A stretch of 22,951 nucleotides of DNA from a virus: the IMG/VR virus record IMGVR_UViG_3300005466_000079, positions 1-22,951 of that record, one strand, 5' to 3'. Shown piece after piece: positions 21,257-22,951 of the stretch (positions are counted from its first letter, which is position 1; every line of letters begins with the position of its first letter). Below the pieces are notes generated by a model that worked only from the letters and a program-made list of their open reading frames with translations, was not told where the DNA came from and ran no database searches. The translations under genes and the position numbers were made by a program.

Positions 21257-22951
21257 TGCCCCTCGATCCGCTAATCGCCGACGTGCCGTATGCGTCAGAG
21301 AATCCGCCTCCTACCGAGACTCCGAGCAATGTTTTTCACACCGAAGGTCCAGAACTCGAACAAGGCGGGCCGGCAGAAAAACCTCCGTTACAAATCGCCC
21401 CAGGCACCCCGACACTCGACGAGATTAAAGAATACCACCGTTTAAACGGCACGGTTAATCCGATCATCGATCTGAGTGCGGAGGACATCGCGAAATTAGC
21501 GATTAACGATCCGGAAAATTTCCAACTCAGTAAGGCCATGATCGAACTCCGGCCTCAGTGGAACAAGGAGATCGTAAATAAAGCCGCCGACGCTTACAAC
21601 CTACTCGAACGTCGCGGTTGGAAACCGCCGAAAGACTTGGGATTTTCTCAGCTTCCGAAAATGGTGAAGGAAACCGTTGCTGGCGCTGCGGATTGGTTGG
21701 GCGCGGTAGCTAAAGGTTCATTCGGTGTTCCGGCTTCTTTGGCGATGGAAAAAATCGACGAACTTTCGGGAATTTCCCCGGCTATCGACATTCGCCGTCG
21801 CCAGGAACTTCAGCAAGGAGTTTCTGAAGCTGCTGCGGCTACGGAGGCCAGCGTTACCGGGCTCGCGTTCCTGGGCGAGAAAGCGTGGAACAAACTTTTC
21901 GGCAAGAAACCTGAACTGAAAAATCAGCAGGAAAAATTAGAATCGCTGAAGGCTTTTCTCATTCCGCACCTCGCGCACGAAACAATTTCGAAAGGCGGAG
22001 GACTCGTCCAATACAGCCCCGAGATTCAGGCGGAGCAAGCGCAAGCTGGATTAGCCATTAGACCGGAGGAAGTGAACAAGAAAATTGCCGGTGATCCGGT
22101 GGGATTTTTGGCTTTCGGTAAAGGTCTCGAAGGTGTCGCCGGCTTGGTTGGAGTAACGAAACCAGTCGCTACTGCGGTCAGTAAAATTCCAGGATTGAAA
22201 AAAGCTGCGGCTGCGGTTGCTCCGGAGAAAATTGCCGGTGGCGCAATTGAACTTGCGGGTGGAGCGGTTAAGGGAACGGCTAAAGTCGCTGAAGTCGTCG
22301 CTCCGGTCGCCGTTCCGGTTATCGGCGCGGTCGCGGGTGGGGACGTTCTCTCCAACCTCGGTCACGCGGCTGCGGGGGCTATTACCGGTGGATTAACGGC
22401 GATTCGTGGAGTTAAGCCGGTTCAGGCTGCGGCTCGGGCCGTCCAAAAAGGCGGAGAAGCGATTAAAACTTTCGGTCGCGAAGTCGCCGGCAAGGAGCTT
22501 CCGACAGGCGCGACTTCCCAACTTGCTCGGGATGTTTTTCAATCGTTGCCGAGTGCAGCCGGCGAAACGGCCAAAGGCGCAACGCTCGATCTCGGGCTTG
22601 CCGCGCTTACCGCAACGACTCCGGAAGATCAACAAGGGTTGCAACTCGGAACAATTCTCGGAGCAGCCCAAGGGCTCAGACGGACCGGCGCATGGGTTGT
22701 AAGTGGTCAGAAAATCGCTCCTCGTGCTTGGGGTTCAAAGGGTGCAGTCGGAACTTCCGGCGACTTGCCAATTTTCGACCGCATGCACAATGCCGCGTAT
22801 TCGAGTGCTTCTCCGGCAGTGCGAGAGCACATGAATGCAGTCAGGCAGTTTTTGAAAGGTATCGGTGGCGATACTGAAGCTTTCATGGCAAACCCGGAGA
22901 ATGTCCGGACGGCGGCTGACGGTCGCGTGGTGAACACCGACATCGAGAAAG
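21256..22951 (+). CDS. Large internal virion-like protein (3' end outside window)
   Basis: A frame opens at ATG 21256, overlapping the upstream TAA as TAATG, and stays open to the window end, giving at least 565 residues. The N-terminus is Pro/Glu-rich and extended (MPLDPLIADVPYASENPPP). A structured, helical part follows (about 55-130), then a long Ala/Gly/Val/Lys-rich stretch with many short hydrophobic segments (about 130-470, such as GLEGVAGLVGVTKPVATAVSK and APVAVPVIGAVAGGDVL). It ends in a mixed-charge region (DLPIFDRMHNAAYSSASPAVREHMNAVRQFLKGIGG). Long, Ala/Gly-rich, membrane-compatible proteins at the end of the late operon are usually large ejection proteins, such as T7 gp16-like. 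No transglycosylase or protease motif is seen in this part. Confidence 0.55.
   Translation, partial: MPLDPLIADVPYASENPPPTETPSNVFHTEGPELEQGGPAEKPPLQIAPGTPTLDEIKEYHRLNGTVNPIIDLSAEDIAKLAINDPENFQLSKAMIELRPQWNKEIVNKAADAYNLLERRGWKPPKDLGFSQLPKMVKETVAGAADWLGAVAKGSFGVPASLAMEKIDELSGISPAIDIRRRQELQQGVSEAAAATEASVTGLAFLGEKAWNKLFGKKPELKNQQEKLESLKAFLIPHLAHETISKGGGLVQYSPEIQAEQAQAGLAIRPEEVNKKIAGDPVGFLAFGKGLEGVAGLVGVTKPVATAVSKIPGLKKAAAAVAPEKIAGGAIELAGGAVKGTAKVAEVVAPVAVPVIGAVAGGDVLSNLGHAAAGAITGGLTAIRGVKPVQAAARAVQKGGEAIKTFGREVAGKELPTGATSQLARDVFQSLPSAAGETAKGATLDLGLAALTATTPEDQQGLQLGTILGAAQGLRRTGAWVVSGQKIAPRAWGSKGAVGTSGDLPIFDRMHNAAYSSASPAVREHMNAVRQFLKGIGGDTEAFMANPENVRTAADGRVVNTDIEK

Overview
The window looks like the late (virion morphogenesis) region of a tailed double-stranded DNA phage, probably one with a short, podovirus-like tail. 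Every supported gene is on the + strand. Most genes are packed end to end, with ATGA or TAATG start/stop overlaps or gaps of a few bases. There are no rRNA, tRNA, CRISPR or insertion-sequence features. The window could be a free phage genome, a prophage or a metagenomic contig; nothing in it fixes the host. Start codons often lack a strong Shine-Dalgarno and have A/T-rich upstream bases instead. By eye the composition is near half G+C.

Layout. (1) Bases 2-1421: the end of a charged, coiled-coil protein that fits a capsid scaffold, followed by two small unknown genes. (2) Bases 1354-5350: an unusual glycan module of four glycosyltransferase-like genes, two of them tandem duplicates of each other, then an NAD(P)-dependent epimerase closely resembling GDP-mannose 3,5-epimerase. 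(3) Bases 5377-5784: an endonuclease VII-type HNH gene. (4) Bases 5785-5957: a non-coding leader dense in base-pairing potential, including a two-helix stem closing on a three-way junction that ends four bases before the next ATG. (5) Bases 5958-7256: the likely major capsid protein, closed by a rho-independent terminator. (6) Bases 7257-7448: a second gap with the terminator and three inverted repeats. (7) Bases 7449-11459: repeat-containing, lectin-like, membrane/lipoprotein, collagen-like and cysteine-rich small proteins. (8) Bases 11460-18362: a likely head-tail connector or tail tube protein, a nozzle-like protein, a two-part receptor-recognition candidate and two paralogous fibre proteins with a shared N-terminus and different C-termini. 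(9) Bases 18359-18808: a GNAT acetyltransferase. (10) Bases 18812-22951: three Ala/Gln-rich proteins of the internal (DNA ejection) type, the last running off the window.

How the parts fit. Scaffold and capsid protein would build the head, the 11460 and 12461 products the neck and tail, the fibre and lectin-like proteins would bind the host, and the 18812-22951 proteins would be carried inside the head or tail and ejected. The odd part is the sugar module sitting between scaffold and capsid genes. It could glycosylate the capsid or tail, or alter host surface glycans. The sequence alone does not decide which.
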